64,000 nucleotides of DNA from Alphaproteobacteria bacterium (GCA_030065235.1 JASJDC010000008.1:124001-188000); one strand, 5' to 3'. Shown: positions 54,085 to 63,333, numbered from the stretch's first letter. Notes: generated by a model not told the origin, from the sequence alone. Program-made: numbers and translations.

Positions 54085-55035
54085 ATGGACCGATCGGCGA
54101 GAGTTTTTGTCGCTGGGCACACCGGGTTGGTGGGTGGGGCGATTGAGCGGCGGCTGCGCGAAGACGGGTACGCCAACCTGATCCTGCGACGCCGGGCCGA
54201 AATGGACCTAACGCGGCAGGCCGAGGTCGACGCTTTTTTCGCAGCCGAACGTCCCGAGGCGGTGATTCTCGCCGCTGCGCGCGTTGGCGGCATTCAGGCG
54301 AATGATCGGTTCAGCGGCGACTTCATCCGCGACAACCTGCTGATTCAGACCCATGTCATCGACGCCGCTTACCGGAACGGCGTGAAGAAGCTGATCTTCA
54401 TGGGGTCGAATTGCATCTATCCGAAACATGCGCCGCAGCCGATCAAGGAAGAGTCCCTGCTGACCGGCCCGTTGGAGCCGACCAACCGGGCTTATGCATT
54501 GGCCAAGATCGCCGGGGTCGAAATGGCCCAGGCCTATGCGAAGCAATTCGGCTTGGATGCGGTCTGTCTGATGCCGACGAACCTTTACGGGCCTCGCGAT
54601 AATTTCCATCTCGAGAACGCCCATGTGCTGCCGGCGCTAATGCACCGCGCGCACTTGGCGAAACAGGCCGGCGCGGATCACCTCACGGTCTGGGGCAGCG
54701 GAACGCCCATTCGGGAGTTCCTGCATGTTGACGATCTCGCGGACGCGGCGGTCTTTGCGCTCGAGAAGATCCAGGGCGGGCCGGACGCGCTCTACAATGT
54801 CGGGACCGGCGAGGAGATGAGCATTCGCGCGCTCGCCGAAGCCATATGCGAGACAGTCGGTTTCTCGGGCGAGTTGCGGTTTGACAGCAGCAAGCCGGAC
54901 GGAACGCCCCGCAAATTCTCGGACGCGTCGCGCCTCAACGCACTGGGTTGGAAAGCGACGATCCCTTTCGAGGAAGGGTTGAAAGCGACCTATCGCTGGT
55001 TCTTGGAAAACCAGAACGCGCTGCGGGCGGCGTGA
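54085..55035 (+). CDS. fcl: GDP-L-fucose synthase
   Basis: 316 residues. Epimerase/reductase that turns GDP-4-keto-6-deoxymannose into GDP-fucose for surface polysaccharide. The NADP loop is VFVAGHTGLVGGAIERRL. GSNCIYPKHAPQPIKEESLL is diagnostic, the catalytic YALAK lies in TNRAYALAKIAG, and LYGPRDNFHLENAHVLPALM follows. The usual partner gmd is not in the window. Confidence 0.95.
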   Translation: MDRSARVFVAGHTGLVGGAIERRLREDGYANLILRRRAEMDLTRQAEVDAFFAAERPEAVILAAARVGGIQANDRFSGDFIRDNLLIQTHVIDAAYRNGVKKLIFMGSNCIYPKHAPQPIKEESLLTGPLEPTNRAYALAKIAGVEMAQAYAKQFGLDAVCLMPTNLYGPRDNFHLENAHVLPALMHRAHLAKQAGADHLTVWGSGTPIREFLHVDDLADAAVFALEKIQGGPDALYNVGTGEEMSIRALAEAICETVGFSGELRFDSSKPDGTPRKFSDASRLNALGWKATIPFEEGLKATYRWFLENQNALRAA

Positions 55036-55050
55036 GGGGCGCGGTGTCGC

Positions 55051-55557
55051 TCACAGCGCCGTCGGTCGCGTGCGACGATAGCGCTGAACCGTCACCGGCG
55101 TCCCGAACATCATATCCGCCGCTGACTCTCGCTCCAGCCTAAATCCGAACGAATCGTAGAGCCGGACGGCGGCGTCCAATCCGACGAACGTGTCCAGGAC
55201 GATTTCGCGATAGCCGGTCCGGTCGGCGAAATCGATCGCCTCGCGCATCATGCCGCCGCCAAGGCCTTGGCCGCGCGTCGCGTCAGACAAGATGAACCAG
55301 CGCAGCTTGGCCTCATTGAAGGAGTCCTTTTGGGCCTGGCCGTCGATGATCAGCGAGCCTTCGACTTGGCCCGTGTCCGAGACGGCGCAGAGCGCCAGAT
55401 CGCGCTTCGGATCATAGCGCTGGGCGAACTCCGCGATCCCCGCGGCGACAAGGCTTTCGAATTCGAGACCGAACCCCCAATTCTCGGCGTAATAGGCGCC
55501 GTGCAGAGCGACAATCCGGCCCAGGGCCCCTGGCCGAAACCCGTGCTCGACGATCAT
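55051..55557 (-). CDS. GNAT family N-acetyltransferase
   Basis: 168 residues from ATG 55557, preceded by GAGGAGAGAGA; the open frame runs further upstream but into the next gene's promoter. The acetyl-CoA loop is DATRGQGLGGGMMREAIDFA. FNEAKLRWFILSD and a C-terminal VRLYDSFGFRLERES are typical. Substrate unknown. Confidence 0.88.
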   Translation of the reverse strand: MIVEHGFRPGALGRIVALHGAYYAENWGFGLEFESLVAAGIAEFAQRYDPKRDLALCAVSDTGQVEGSLIIDGQAQKDSFNEAKLRWFILSDATRGQGLGGGMMREAIDFADRTGYREIVLDTFVGLDAAVRLYDSFGFRLERESAADMMFGTPVTVQRYRRTRPTAL

Positions 55558-55705
55558 GCGTTCTCTCTCCTCGCCGTCTAGGTCAGTTTGATCGAAGTCA
55601 AGGCGATGTGGCGATATTGGTCCCATTGTCGAAGGAAGACAAAATTCCTCTCGCATTCTTTTGCGCCGTCGCACGCGACACTCGGCGCGGGAAAGGACCG
55701 TTGAT

Positions 55706-56545
55706 ATGAGCTTGGCCACCATTCTTGTCCATGTGGACGACACCGATCGCGGCGACCGCTGCGCCGTGCTGGCCGCTGCGCTGGCGGAAACCCATGACGC
55801 CCATCTGACCGGATTGGGGGTCAAGCCGCCAATGTCGATGCCCGGCTATGCGGCCTATCAGATGCCGGCGGAAGTGTTCGAGATCTACGATCAGGATCAG
55901 AATCGGCTGATCGAAGCGGCGAAGGGCGTCTTCGAGCGCGCCGTGGCGAATGCGGGCCGTCAGGCGCGCGCCAACTGGCGGCAGACGACCGGCGATGTCG
56001 CCACCTGTCTCGGCCGCTTCGGCCGGCTCGCTGATTTGATCGTCATCGGACAAGAGGGGCCGGAAGGCGAAAGCGCCTATTACGAGGAAGCGCCGGATCG
56101 GGTCGTGCTGGAAGCCGGCCGTCCGGTCCTGATTGCGCCTCATATCGGGGTCTCCGGCACCGTCGGCAAGCGGGTGATGATCGCCTGGAATGACAGCCGG
56201 GAAGCGGCCCGCGCCGTGTCGGACGCCTTGCCGTTCCTGAAAAAGGCCGAGCATGTCGACGTCTTGACGATCAATCCCGAACCGGCGCCGGAAGGCGAGG
56301 CGGATATCCCCGGCGCGGATATCGGTCGGTATCTGTCCGAACACGGCGTGTCGGCGAATGTTTCGCGCACGGTGACCGATAGCGCCTCGGTCCATGACAC
56401 GCTGCTCAACCACGCAGCCGACACCAAGGCGGATCTGATCGTTATGGGCGGCTACGGCCATTCCCGCTTGCGGGAATTCGTGCTGGGCGGCGTCACCCGC
56501 AGCATCCTGCGCGAGATGACGGCGCCGGTCTTGATGGCGCACTAA
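55706..56545 (+). CDS. Tandem-domain universal stress protein
   Basis: 279 residues from ATG 55706. Two Usp-like domains: the N-terminal one (TILVHVDDTDRGDRCAVLAA) is degenerate. The C-terminal one keeps the ATP-binding pattern GGYGHSRLREFVLGGVTRSI, i.e. G-x2-G-x9-G-T. Stress-linked, nucleotide-binding. Confidence 0.9.
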   Translation: MSLATILVHVDDTDRGDRCAVLAAALAETHDAHLTGLGVKPPMSMPGYAAYQMPAEVFEIYDQDQNRLIEAAKGVFERAVANAGRQARANWRQTTGDVATCLGRFGRLADLIVIGQEGPEGESAYYEEAPDRVVLEAGRPVLIAPHIGVSGTVGKRVMIAWNDSREAARAVSDALPFLKKAEHVDVLTINPEPAPEGEADIPGADIGRYLSEHGVSANVSRTVTDSASVHDTLLNHAADTKADLIVMGGYGHSRLREFVLGGVTRSILREMTAPVLMAH

Positions 56546-56579
56546 AGCTGCGGTTCTCGCTAAGCGATCCGGACAGGGT

Positions 56580-58115
56580 CTAGCTTGCGATGATCTTGAC
56601 CAACTCCCCGATCGGCAGCGGTTGACCGGGCGTCATATCGTTGAGCACGCGGAAGGCGCGCTCGTTGAATTCGCCGAACGGCATGGCCCCGGCCAAGGCG
56701 CGCACCGTGTCGCCTTGTTGAGTGCGCGCTGTGATCAGCCGTTTGCCCCGGATCGCCTCCGCCTCGGCGCGCGACAGCCGTCGAAAGCTGTAAGTCGTGC
56801 GTCGATATGCTTCCGACAAAGCGGCGGTTTGATCCACCGGCGAGATGAATTGCAGCCGGAAGACCCGGTCGCCGTCGCCGCGAATCGCGACGAAGCGCGC
56901 GTCCACCAACTGGCCGTCGCCGCCCCGGCCGCGCGCGGACGCTGTGGCGGCGTCGGCCCCGTTGATCTGCAGCCGCTCCACCTCCGACAGCGATACGCCG
57001 GCCGCCCAATTCCGGGTCAGATAAGCGTCCATCGGGGAACCGGCCCGCGACCGCGCCATATCAAAGACGATCGCGCCGCCATCCCCGTTCGTCGCGATGA
57101 CGCGCTGTGGGCTGTTGCGCAGGACGAAGCCCGACGGCACGTCATAGGCGAATCGCAGATCCGGATGCCGAAAGCTTAACCCGTCGACGACGCCCTCTCG
57201 TGGGTCGTCGCCGTAAAGGACGCCGTTGATGGCGCTCATATGCGCGTCGCGCCCGACCAGTGGGTTGTCGATAACCACCGCGTCCGCCTGCTCCTGTGCG
57301 AGACGTACGCGTTCGATGGTGCGCGGGTGGGTCGCCAGAATATCGAATTCGTCGACCGAGCCGGGCGGCCGCCCATTGAACTCGGCCTGGAACATCGAAT
57401 GTTCGCGCAGCGTCGCCAGGAACGTCACCGACCCGTCCGGATCGTAGCCCGCACGTGTCATATAGCGAATGCCAAGGCGGTCCGCCTCCAGCTCTTGGTC
57501 CCTGGAATGGCCTTGCAGCACGAGCTGCGCGACCTGCCCCGCGCCGCTGGCGAGTTCGCCGCTCCCGGACAAGACACCCAACAGGCCGACCCCAACTTGC
57601 GCCAATTGCGCCTGGCTGATCCGTTCGGCGGTGTGGCGCGCGGTGATATGTCCGATCTCATGGGCGATGACGCTGGCCAGTTCCGCCTCGTTCGAGGCGA
57701 GCGCGATAAGGCCGCGTGAGACATAGACGTACCCGCCGGGAAGGGCGAAGGCGTTCACAATCGGCGAATTCACGATCGTGAACCGGTAGGGGAACTCGTA
57801 CTCTGCGAAGGCGGCGGTTCGGCGACCAATCTCATCGACATAGCGCTGAAGGCGTCGGTCTTCATAGACGCCGCCAAATTGCGCCACCAGCTTCGGGTGT
57901 TCCCGCGTGCCTATTTCGATATCGTCTTCGAGCGAGTAGAAACCGGTGAAGCTCTGCCGGCCGGTCGCGCGGTTCTGGCTTAGGCAACCGGTCGCGGCCC
58001 CGGCGGCGCAAGCGCAGCCCAGACCCGACAGAAAGCGCCGGCGCGTCGGGACAAGCGTGGATCGGGCGCTTTCATCGCTTGACTGAAAAAGAGGGGCCCC
58101 GTCCGCTCTGTCCAT
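56580..58115 (-). CDS. M48 family metalloprotease, probable Tat-exported lipoprotein
   Basis: 511 residues. The N-terminus has a twin-arginine-type signal ending in a lipobox (RRRFLSGLGCACAAGAATGC). The zinc site is AHEIGHITARH at about 155-165, with the third ligand Glu in DQELEADRLGIRYMTRAGYD. The C-terminal part contains a LysM-like segment (RTQQGDTVRALAGAMPF). The layout resembles BepA/YfgC-type periplasmic proteases that survey outer-membrane proteins, without clear TPRs. Divergent from the OmpA-family gene. Confidence 0.9.
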   Translation of the reverse strand: MDRADGAPLFQSSDESARSTLVPTRRRFLSGLGCACAAGAATGCLSQNRATGRQSFTGFYSLEDDIEIGTREHPKLVAQFGGVYEDRRLQRYVDEIGRRTAAFAEYEFPYRFTIVNSPIVNAFALPGGYVYVSRGLIALASNEAELASVIAHEIGHITARHTAERISQAQLAQVGVGLLGVLSGSGELASGAGQVAQLVLQGHSRDQELEADRLGIRYMTRAGYDPDGSVTFLATLREHSMFQAEFNGRPPGSVDEFDILATHPRTIERVRLAQEQADAVVIDNPLVGRDAHMSAINGVLYGDDPREGVVDGLSFRHPDLRFAYDVPSGFVLRNSPQRVIATNGDGGAIVFDMARSRAGSPMDAYLTRNWAAGVSLSEVERLQINGADAATASARGRGGDGQLVDARFVAIRGDGDRVFRLQFISPVDQTAALSEAYRRTTYSFRRLSRAEAEAIRGKRLITARTQQGDTVRALAGAMPFGEFNERAFRVLNDMTPGQPLPIGELVKIIAS

Positions 58116-58526
58116 GTGACCCCCCGTTTTCCTGAACCCTGTGCGTTTTGATCGTCAGCCCGGCGCTTCACCGACGCCCATAGTGCCGCTTTTGCGCCGC
58201 TCATTTCAACTGCGCGCCGGCGTCAGGGGACGGCGGATCAACGGTTGACCGAAATTGCGATTAGCAACCGACGCTTTGCAATTTGCAACGCAAAGAGCAA
58301 CTCTCGAGGCGCTCAAACCGCGTTCTCACAGCGAAAAACAGGGCGGCTGTGAAGATCATCGAGCATTAGAGAAGATAAATAAAAGAGAATTCATACAGTT
58401 ACCGAACTCTACGCCGCCATACTGCGATTAAATGCCGGCTGGCATGGAACTTGTTTTTGTACTGTCGAAGAAAACAGCAGTAGCATGACTGTGCGGGACG
58501 CCGCTTGATTGAATTGGGGGAAAGTC
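58116..58526. other. Divergent intergenic region with an inverted repeat
   Basis: 411 bases between the protease and OmpA-family genes. CTTTGC-N10-GCAAAG (58274-58295) encloses TTGCAATTTGCAA, two TTGCAA palindromes one base apart. The area from 58360 to 58400 is AT-rich (AGATAAATAAAAGAG) and probably holds the OmpA-family promoter. No gene seen. Confidence 0.4.
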
Positions 58527-59408
58527 ATGAAAAAACAACGATCGTCGATGTCGACGCTGGTTATTGCGGGCTTCTTGTTGACGGGTTGCGCTGTGAATAC
58601 GGCCCAATTGCCCGATATTGCTGAGACGGAGTCGTCGGGGACGGCTTTCGACACTTTCTTGCGGAATGAGTATATCGCCTTGTCCAATGTCGAAGCGGAC
58701 GAGTTCGATTGGCGAGACGCCGATACGTTCGCGGCGCGCGCCCTGGCGGCGCATGCGGGCAATTCGCCCGACCCTGAGGAGATTTCCGCCCGTTCGCTGC
58801 CGGAGGACCGCGTCAGATTGATGACGGGCGCACGCGCCCGATTAATGCGCGCTTTCGAAGCGGGCGGACGCGAGGCGAATCCGGCGCAGGCCGCCGGGGC
58901 TCAAGCGGCTTTCGAATGTTGGATGCAGGAGCTGGAGGAGAACCGCCAGCCCGAGGATATCGAAGCCTGTCAAAAGGATTTCATCTTTCACATGGAGGCC
59001 TTGGAAGCGGCCCTGGCGGGCGCGCCGCCGACGGAGCCCGCGCCGGCGGCGGCTCCGGCGCCGGACCCGGATCTGCCAGAGCCGGTGGTGATCTATTTTG
59101 GTTTCGACAGCGCGACCCTGTCGGATGCGGCCGCGGAGAAGGTGCTGGAAGCGGTAAAGGCCTTCGTCCAGGGCGGGGCCAAGACGGCCCGCATCGTCGG
59201 GCACACCGACACGTCCGGAGATCCCGCTTACAACCGCGCGCTTGCTGAACGTCGGGTGACAGCGGTTAGCGAGGAAATGTCGATCAACGGCATCGCCGTC
59301 GATTCGATCAAGACGCTGTCGATGGGCGAGACGCAGCCGGCGGTCGACGCGGGTGAAGACGCAAAAGAGTTTAGGAACAGACGCGTGGTGATCTTCTTCG
59401 AGAGATAA
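58527..59408 (+). CDS. OmpA-family lipoprotein
   Basis: 293 residues. The signal with lipobox is MKKQRSSMSTLVIAGFLLTG then Cys. The middle is helical. The C-terminal OmpA peptidoglycan-binding domain starts at about 190: VIYFGFDSATLSDAAAEKVL, then RIVGHTDTSGDPAYNRALAE and EFRNRRVVIFFE. It should link the outer membrane to the cell wall. GGGGGAAAG is the RBS. Confidence 0.92.
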   Translation: MKKQRSSMSTLVIAGFLLTGCAVNTAQLPDIAETESSGTAFDTFLRNEYIALSNVEADEFDWRDADTFAARALAAHAGNSPDPEEISARSLPEDRVRLMTGARARLMRAFEAGGREANPAQAAGAQAAFECWMQELEENRQPEDIEACQKDFIFHMEALEAALAGAPPTEPAPAAAPAPDPDLPEPVVIYFGFDSATLSDAAAEKVLEAVKAFVQGGAKTARIVGHTDTSGDPAYNRALAERRVTAVSEEMSINGIAVDSIKTLSMGETQPAVDAGEDAKEFRNRRVVIFFER

Positions 59409-59440
59409 CCGCACGGCGAAGCTTCGGACGGCGACGTCCG

Positions 59441-59506
59441 AGGGTTTGGTCTCCGTGGTTCAACGCCTCCCGTACCCCCCAGTTGAGCCACGGGGACCGT
59501 AGCCCT
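59441..59506. repeat. Long hairpin 1 with conserved 17-nt loop
   Basis: GGTCTCCGTGGTTCAAC (59448-59464) pairs with GTTGAGCCACGGGGACC (59482-59498): 17 bp including two G-U pairs. The loop is GCCTCCCGTACCCCCCA (59465-59481). Outer AGGG/CCCT can extend the stem across a small internal loop. It has no T run, so it is not a classical terminator. Confidence 0.9.
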
Positions 59507-59657
59507 CCGTTTCGTAAGACGCGCTCGGCCAGCTTGGTCGGGACTTGCACTGGCGGCGTGCGCCGCCCGATTGAGACGACCCCCCTCCAACCGTGGACAG
59601 GGTCGGGCGGGGACAATCGGAACGAGGTTCGGCGGTCCGTTTTGGTCGCCGTACACT

Positions 59658-59712
59658 GGGCTCCCGCGGTTTCTTCGCCTCCCGTACCCCCCAGAAGAAG
59701 CCGTGGGAGTTC
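59658..59712. repeat. Long hairpin 2 with the same 17-nt loop
   Basis: CTCCCGCGGTTTCTTC (59661-59676) pairs with GAAGAAGCCGTGGGAG (59694-59709): 16 bp including two G-U pairs, extendable by three. The loop GCCTCCCGTACCCCCCA (59677-59693) is identical to hairpin 1 although the stems differ. About 160 bases separate the two; no gene lies between them. Confidence 0.9.
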
Positions 59713-59851
59713 TTTCAATTTGCGCCGGCGGCGGACGCATGAGCACAGGGCCAAAGACGCGGAAATCGCCGAACAACGCCATTGCGGACTGTCGGACAGG
59801 CCGATAGCTTTCTCCTCATACAAACGGGAAAAGCCAAAACGGGGAAAAGCA

Positions 59852-60070
59852 ATGCTGCGTCTCATCCTTGCCCTCTTGCTGCCATGGCTGGTGTTCTTCA
59901 CCATCGGAAAACCGATCCAAGGGATCATTTGTTTGCTGCTACAACTGACGCTGATCGGCTGGATTCCCGCTGCGATTTGGGCGGTCTATGCGCTTAGCCA
60001 GTACAATACCGACAAGAAGATCGCCGAAGCGGGGCTTGGCGGCGGTCTGGGCGGCGGCGGCTCGGAATGA
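59852..60070 (+). CDS. YqaE/Pmp3-family small membrane protein with Gly-rich tail
   Basis: 72 residues. Two helices, LRLILALLLPWLVFFTIGKP and LQLTLIGWIPAAIWAVYALS, match the Pmp3/YqaE pattern. Family members help membrane-potential homeostasis under salt or cold. A tail ending in GLGGGLGGGGSE makes it about 20 residues longer than classical members. GGGGAAAAGCA is the RBS. The two long hairpins lie upstream. Confidence 0.85.
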   Translation: MLRLILALLLPWLVFFTIGKPIQGIICLLLQLTLIGWIPAAIWAVYALSQYNTDKKIAEAGLGGGLGGGGSE

Positions 60071-60092
60071 GAGGCGTTTTCAGACCGGTCGC

Positions 60093-60533
60093 TCAACGGC
60101 GCTCCTGGAAAAAGGCGCGCAGCAAGACACGGCTTTCGCTTTCTCGGACGCCGCCGATGATCTCTGGTCGATGATGGCAGGTCGGTCGGTCGAACACCCG
60201 CGCGCCATGCTCAACGCCGCCGCCTTTCGGGTCATAGGCGCCGAAGATCAGGCGCCTTAGCCGAGCGTGGGCGATGGCCCCGGCGCACATGGCGCAGGGT
60301 TCCAGCGTGACAAACAAGTCGCAACCCGTCAGCCGCGACGAACCCAAGGCCGCACCAGCCGCCCGCATCGCCAGGATTTCAGCGTGTGCCGTGGGGTCCG
60401 AGAGTTCCTCGACCCGGTTGCGCGCCTCGGCGACGACCTCCCCCGACGCGTCAGCGACGACCGCCCCGATCGGCGCCTCGCCGGCGTCGGCGGCCTGGCG
60501 CGCCAAGTCCAAGGCGCGGCTCATCGGTTCCAT
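60093..60533 (-). CDS. tadA: tRNA-specific adenosine deaminase
   Basis: 146 residues. Converts A34 to inosine in tRNA-Arg(ACG). Zinc ligands and the proton shuttle are visible in PTAHAEILAMR (HAE) and LEPCAMCAGAIAHARLRRLI (PCxxC). Length is normal. Convergent with the YqaE gene, divergent from the pseudouridine synthase gene. Confidence 0.95.
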   Translation of the reverse strand: MEPMSRALDLARQAADAGEAPIGAVVADASGEVVAEARNRVEELSDPTAHAEILAMRAAGAALGSSRLTGCDLFVTLEPCAMCAGAIAHARLRRLIFGAYDPKGGGVEHGARVFDRPTCHHRPEIIGGVRESESRVLLRAFFQERR

Positions 60534-60634
60534 AGATTCATCGCTCCATTGCAGTCTGCGCCACAGGGCTTATTCTCGCGCCGCGCTCGTGCTGTAGCGC
60601 AGCCCGACTGATAGCGAAACCGGGAACCGTCCGA

Positions 60635-61495
60635 ATGTCCGACCCTGCCGACCAGACAGCCGGTTCTACACCCACCGAGGCAGGCGAGACGCAGCGAATC
60701 GCCAAACGCATGGCGCGGGCCGGCCTGTGCTCGCGGCGCGAGGCGGAGAAATGGATCGCCGAGGGCCGGGTCTCGGTCAATGGCGTCATCATCGAGACGC
60801 CGGCGACCCTGGTCGGCGACAACGACGCCGTGACCGTGGACGGCAAGCCGCTCCCGGCGCCGGACCGGCCGCGATTGTGGCGCTTCAACAAACCCGCCGG
60901 TCTGTTGACGACGCGCAGCGATCCGCAAGGAAGGCCGACCGTGTTCGACGCCTTGCCTGGCGACCTGCCGCGTTTGGTCAGCGTCGGACGGCTCGACATC
61001 AACTCGGAAGGTCTGCTGCTTTTCACCAATGACGGCGGTCTTGCACGCAAGCTCGAACATCCCAGCACCGGCCTGCGCCGCCGTTACCGCGTACGCGTAC
61101 GGGGGCGCGTCGAGCCGGACAAGCTGGCCGCCTTAGCGGAAGGTGTCACGGTCGAGGGCGTGCAGTATGGCGCGGTCGAAGCCCGTTTGGAGAATCAACA
61201 AAGCAGCAACGCCTGGGTGATCGTCACTTTACGCGAGGGCAAGAACCGGGAGGTGCGTCGGATCATGGAGCATCTCGGCTATCCGGTGAACCGGCTCTCG
61301 CGCACGGCCTACGGACCGATCACGCTGCTCAATCTCAGACGCGGCGAGATCGAGGAAGTGCCGCCGGGGATTGTCCGAAGACTGTTGGGCGAGAGCCATA
61401 AGGGCGCCAAAGCCAAGGCGAAGAAGGTGAAACCGAACCGGCGCAAGAGCCGGCGTGCGGGCGCGGGCGGCGGCGCGCCACGACAGGGGCGGTAG
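60635..61495 (+). CDS. rluB: 23S rRNA pseudouridine synthase, RluB/RsuA family
   Basis: 286 residues. The N-terminal S4 RNA-binding domain is RIAKRMARAGLCSRREAEKW. The catalytic Asp lies in VGRLDINSEGLLLFTND at about 116-132. The basic tail (KAKAKKVKPNRRKSRR) is typical of RluB. Two bases separate its TAG from the rsmD ATG, and the two work on ribosomal RNA. Confidence 0.93.
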   Translation: MSDPADQTAGSTPTEAGETQRIAKRMARAGLCSRREAEKWIAEGRVSVNGVIIETPATLVGDNDAVTVDGKPLPAPDRPRLWRFNKPAGLLTTRSDPQGRPTVFDALPGDLPRLVSVGRLDINSEGLLLFTNDGGLARKLEHPSTGLRRRYRVRVRGRVEPDKLAALAEGVTVEGVQYGAVEARLENQQSSNAWVIVTLREGKNREVRRIMEHLGYPVNRLSRTAYGPITLLNLRRGEIEEVPPGIVRRLLGESHKGAKAKAKKVKPNRRKSRRAGAGGGAPRQGR

Positions 61496-61498
61496 GGC

Positions 61499-62068
61499 AT
61501 GCGCATCGTCGCCGGCCGATATCGCGGGGTGCGGCTGGACGCCCCGGCGGGGACTGTTACACGGCCGACCTCCGACCGCGCTCGCGAGGCGCTGTTCAAC
61601 ATCCTCGCCAACGCGCCCTACAGCGCCGCGCTGCGCGGTGGACGGGTGCTGGATCTTTTCGCCGGCACCGGCGCATTGGGCCTCGAATCGCTCAGCCGCG
61701 GGGCGGCGCTTTGCCATCACTACGAGATCGATCGCGCGGCGCTCGACGCGCTGCGCCGGAACATTGAGAAATGCCAAGCCGGCGATCTCAGCATCATCCG
61801 TTCGGCCGACGCGTACGCGCCCGATAAGCCGCCTGGGAGCGCGGCGCCGTTCGATCTCGCGCTAATCGACCCGCCCTACGCGGAAGGCGCGGTGGAGCGC
61901 GCCCTGGCGGGACTGGCCCGGCCCGGCCTGCTCGACGATCAAGCCTTCGTCGTGGTCCAGACGCATCCGAAGACGCCGGTCTCGCCGCCGAGCGGCTTTA
62001 TCGAGCGGGATGACCGACGCTATGGGGCCGCGCGCTTTCTAATCCTCGAACGCGCGGCGCCCTTTTAG
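61499..62068 (+). CDS. rsmD: 16S rRNA (guanine966-N2)-methyltransferase
   Basis: 189 residues. Opens MRIVAGRYRGVRLDAPAG. The SAM loop is LDLFAGTGALGLESLSRGA and the catalytic motif is IDPPYAEGA. TRPTSDRAREALFNIL is diagnostic. The stop overlaps the stop of the convergent MFS gene. Confidence 0.96.
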   Translation: MRIVAGRYRGVRLDAPAGTVTRPTSDRAREALFNILANAPYSAALRGGRVLDLFAGTGALGLESLSRGAALCHHYEIDRAALDALRRNIEKCQAGDLSIIRSADAYAPDKPPGSAAPFDLALIDPPYAEGAVERALAGLARPGLLDDQAFVVVQTHPKTPVSPPSGFIERDDRRYGAARFLILERAAPF

Positions 62069-63330
62069 CGGCCCGTCTCGCCATCCGCTTTCGCCGTCGC
62101 GGCGCGCTCCACGCCTTGAAAGCGGGTGATCAGATACAGCGCCGGCAGCAGCATGACCGCGCCGATGAAGAATTGCGAGGCGATCCCGATATGCTCCAGC
62201 GCCAATCCTCCGGCGGCGGGTCCGATGATCCGCGCCATGCTGGCCGTCGAATGCGCCGCCCCCATGACGCCGCCGCGCCAAGCGGTCGGCGCCAGGATGC
62301 TCATCATTCCCTGCATGGCCGGGTTATGCAGCCCCATGGCGATCGCCACCAGGGCGATCGGGACAACCACGCCGCCGGGACTCTCAGCGAAACCGAGCCA
62401 GGCCGATCCCAAGCTGAGCGCCGCTGCTCCCACGAAGGCGGTCCGCACCTCGCCGAACTTGGCGACGGCCCGGCCGACTAATCCGCCTTGAACAAGCGCG
62501 TTGCAGATCCCGGCGAAGGCCAGGAAATAACCAACCTCGCGCGGACCCAGCCCCAAGGTCTGTTCGCCCCAGACCGCGAAGGTGCCCTCGACCGCCGTGA
62601 AGACCAGCGAGACCAGAAAGTAGGGCGCGAACAACGCCGCCAATCGGGGCCGCTGTAGAATGGCTGACACCGACAGCCGCATGGCGTCTGGGTCGTCCAC
62701 CGCATGTTTCTTGGGCTCGCGGATGAAAATCGCCGCGACGACCAGCGTCAGTGCGGCGCAGCCAACCGCAATCGACAGCGGAAGCGCGAAATTCGGCGGT
62801 CCGCCGTCCGGACCCGCGCCGCCGACCGTTATGGCGCCGATGGCGGGTCCGATCGTGAAGCCGACGCCGAACGCCGCCCCCAGCATGCCCATCGCCTTGG
62901 CCCGATCCTCCGGCCGGGTCACGTCGGCGGCGAACGCTTGCGACGCGGCCAACCACCCCGCCATGAAGCCGGCGAAGGCTCGGCTGGCGAATAGCTCCCA
63001 CAGGGCGTCCGCCGTCATCAGCCAGAAATAGGCGGCGATGGTCGCCGCCGCCGCGAGGATCATGACCGGACGCCGTCCAACCCGGTCCGATAGGCGGCCC
63101 CAGATCGGCGCGCCGAGAAAGGCGAAGGCGGAAAAGACCGAGAAGATCGCCGCCGCCTGGAAATTGTCGCCGCCATTGGCGATCACCATGAAGGGCAGCA
63201 GCGGGATGACGATGCCTAAGGCGACAATCGATAGGCCGGTTGCGATCGCTACCGGCAACAGCGCCTTGAAATCCGACGGGGGACCGAGACCCGCAGGCTC
63301 GGCCGAACCGGAGGCGGCGCCGTCGATCAC
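62065..63330 (-). CDS. MFS transporter, TetA/TCR-like
   Basis: 421 residues from GTG 63330. Twelve hydrophobic segments; motif A is GRLSDRVGRRPVMILAA between helices 2 and 3, and motif C-like GFTIGPAIGAI in helix 5 marks a proton antiporter of the drug-efflux type. The substrate cannot be told. The GTG is three bases after the mutL stop, so the two are co-transcribed. Confidence 0.9.
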   Translation of the reverse strand: MIDGAASGSAEPAGLGPPSDFKALLPVAIATGLSIVALGIVIPLLPFMVIANGGDNFQAAAIFSVFSAFAFLGAPIWGRLSDRVGRRPVMILAAAATIAAYFWLMTADALWELFASRAFAGFMAGWLAASQAFAADVTRPEDRAKAMGMLGAAFGVGFTIGPAIGAITVGGAGPDGGPPNFALPLSIAVGCAALTLVVAAIFIREPKKHAVDDPDAMRLSVSAILQRPRLAALFAPYFLVSLVFTAVEGTFAVWGEQTLGLGPREVGYFLAFAGICNALVQGGLVGRAVAKFGEVRTAFVGAAALSLGSAWLGFAESPGGVVVPIALVAIAMGLHNPAMQGMMSILAPTAWRGGVMGAAHSTASMARIIGPAAGGLALEHIGIASQFFIGAVMLLPALYLITRFQGVERAATAKADGETGR

Positions 63331-63333
63331 GGC

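Noticed and set aside
59441-59506. Hairpin 1 as the terminator of the OmpA-family gene
   Set aside because: No T tract follows on either strand, and a second hairpin with the same loop argues for another function.
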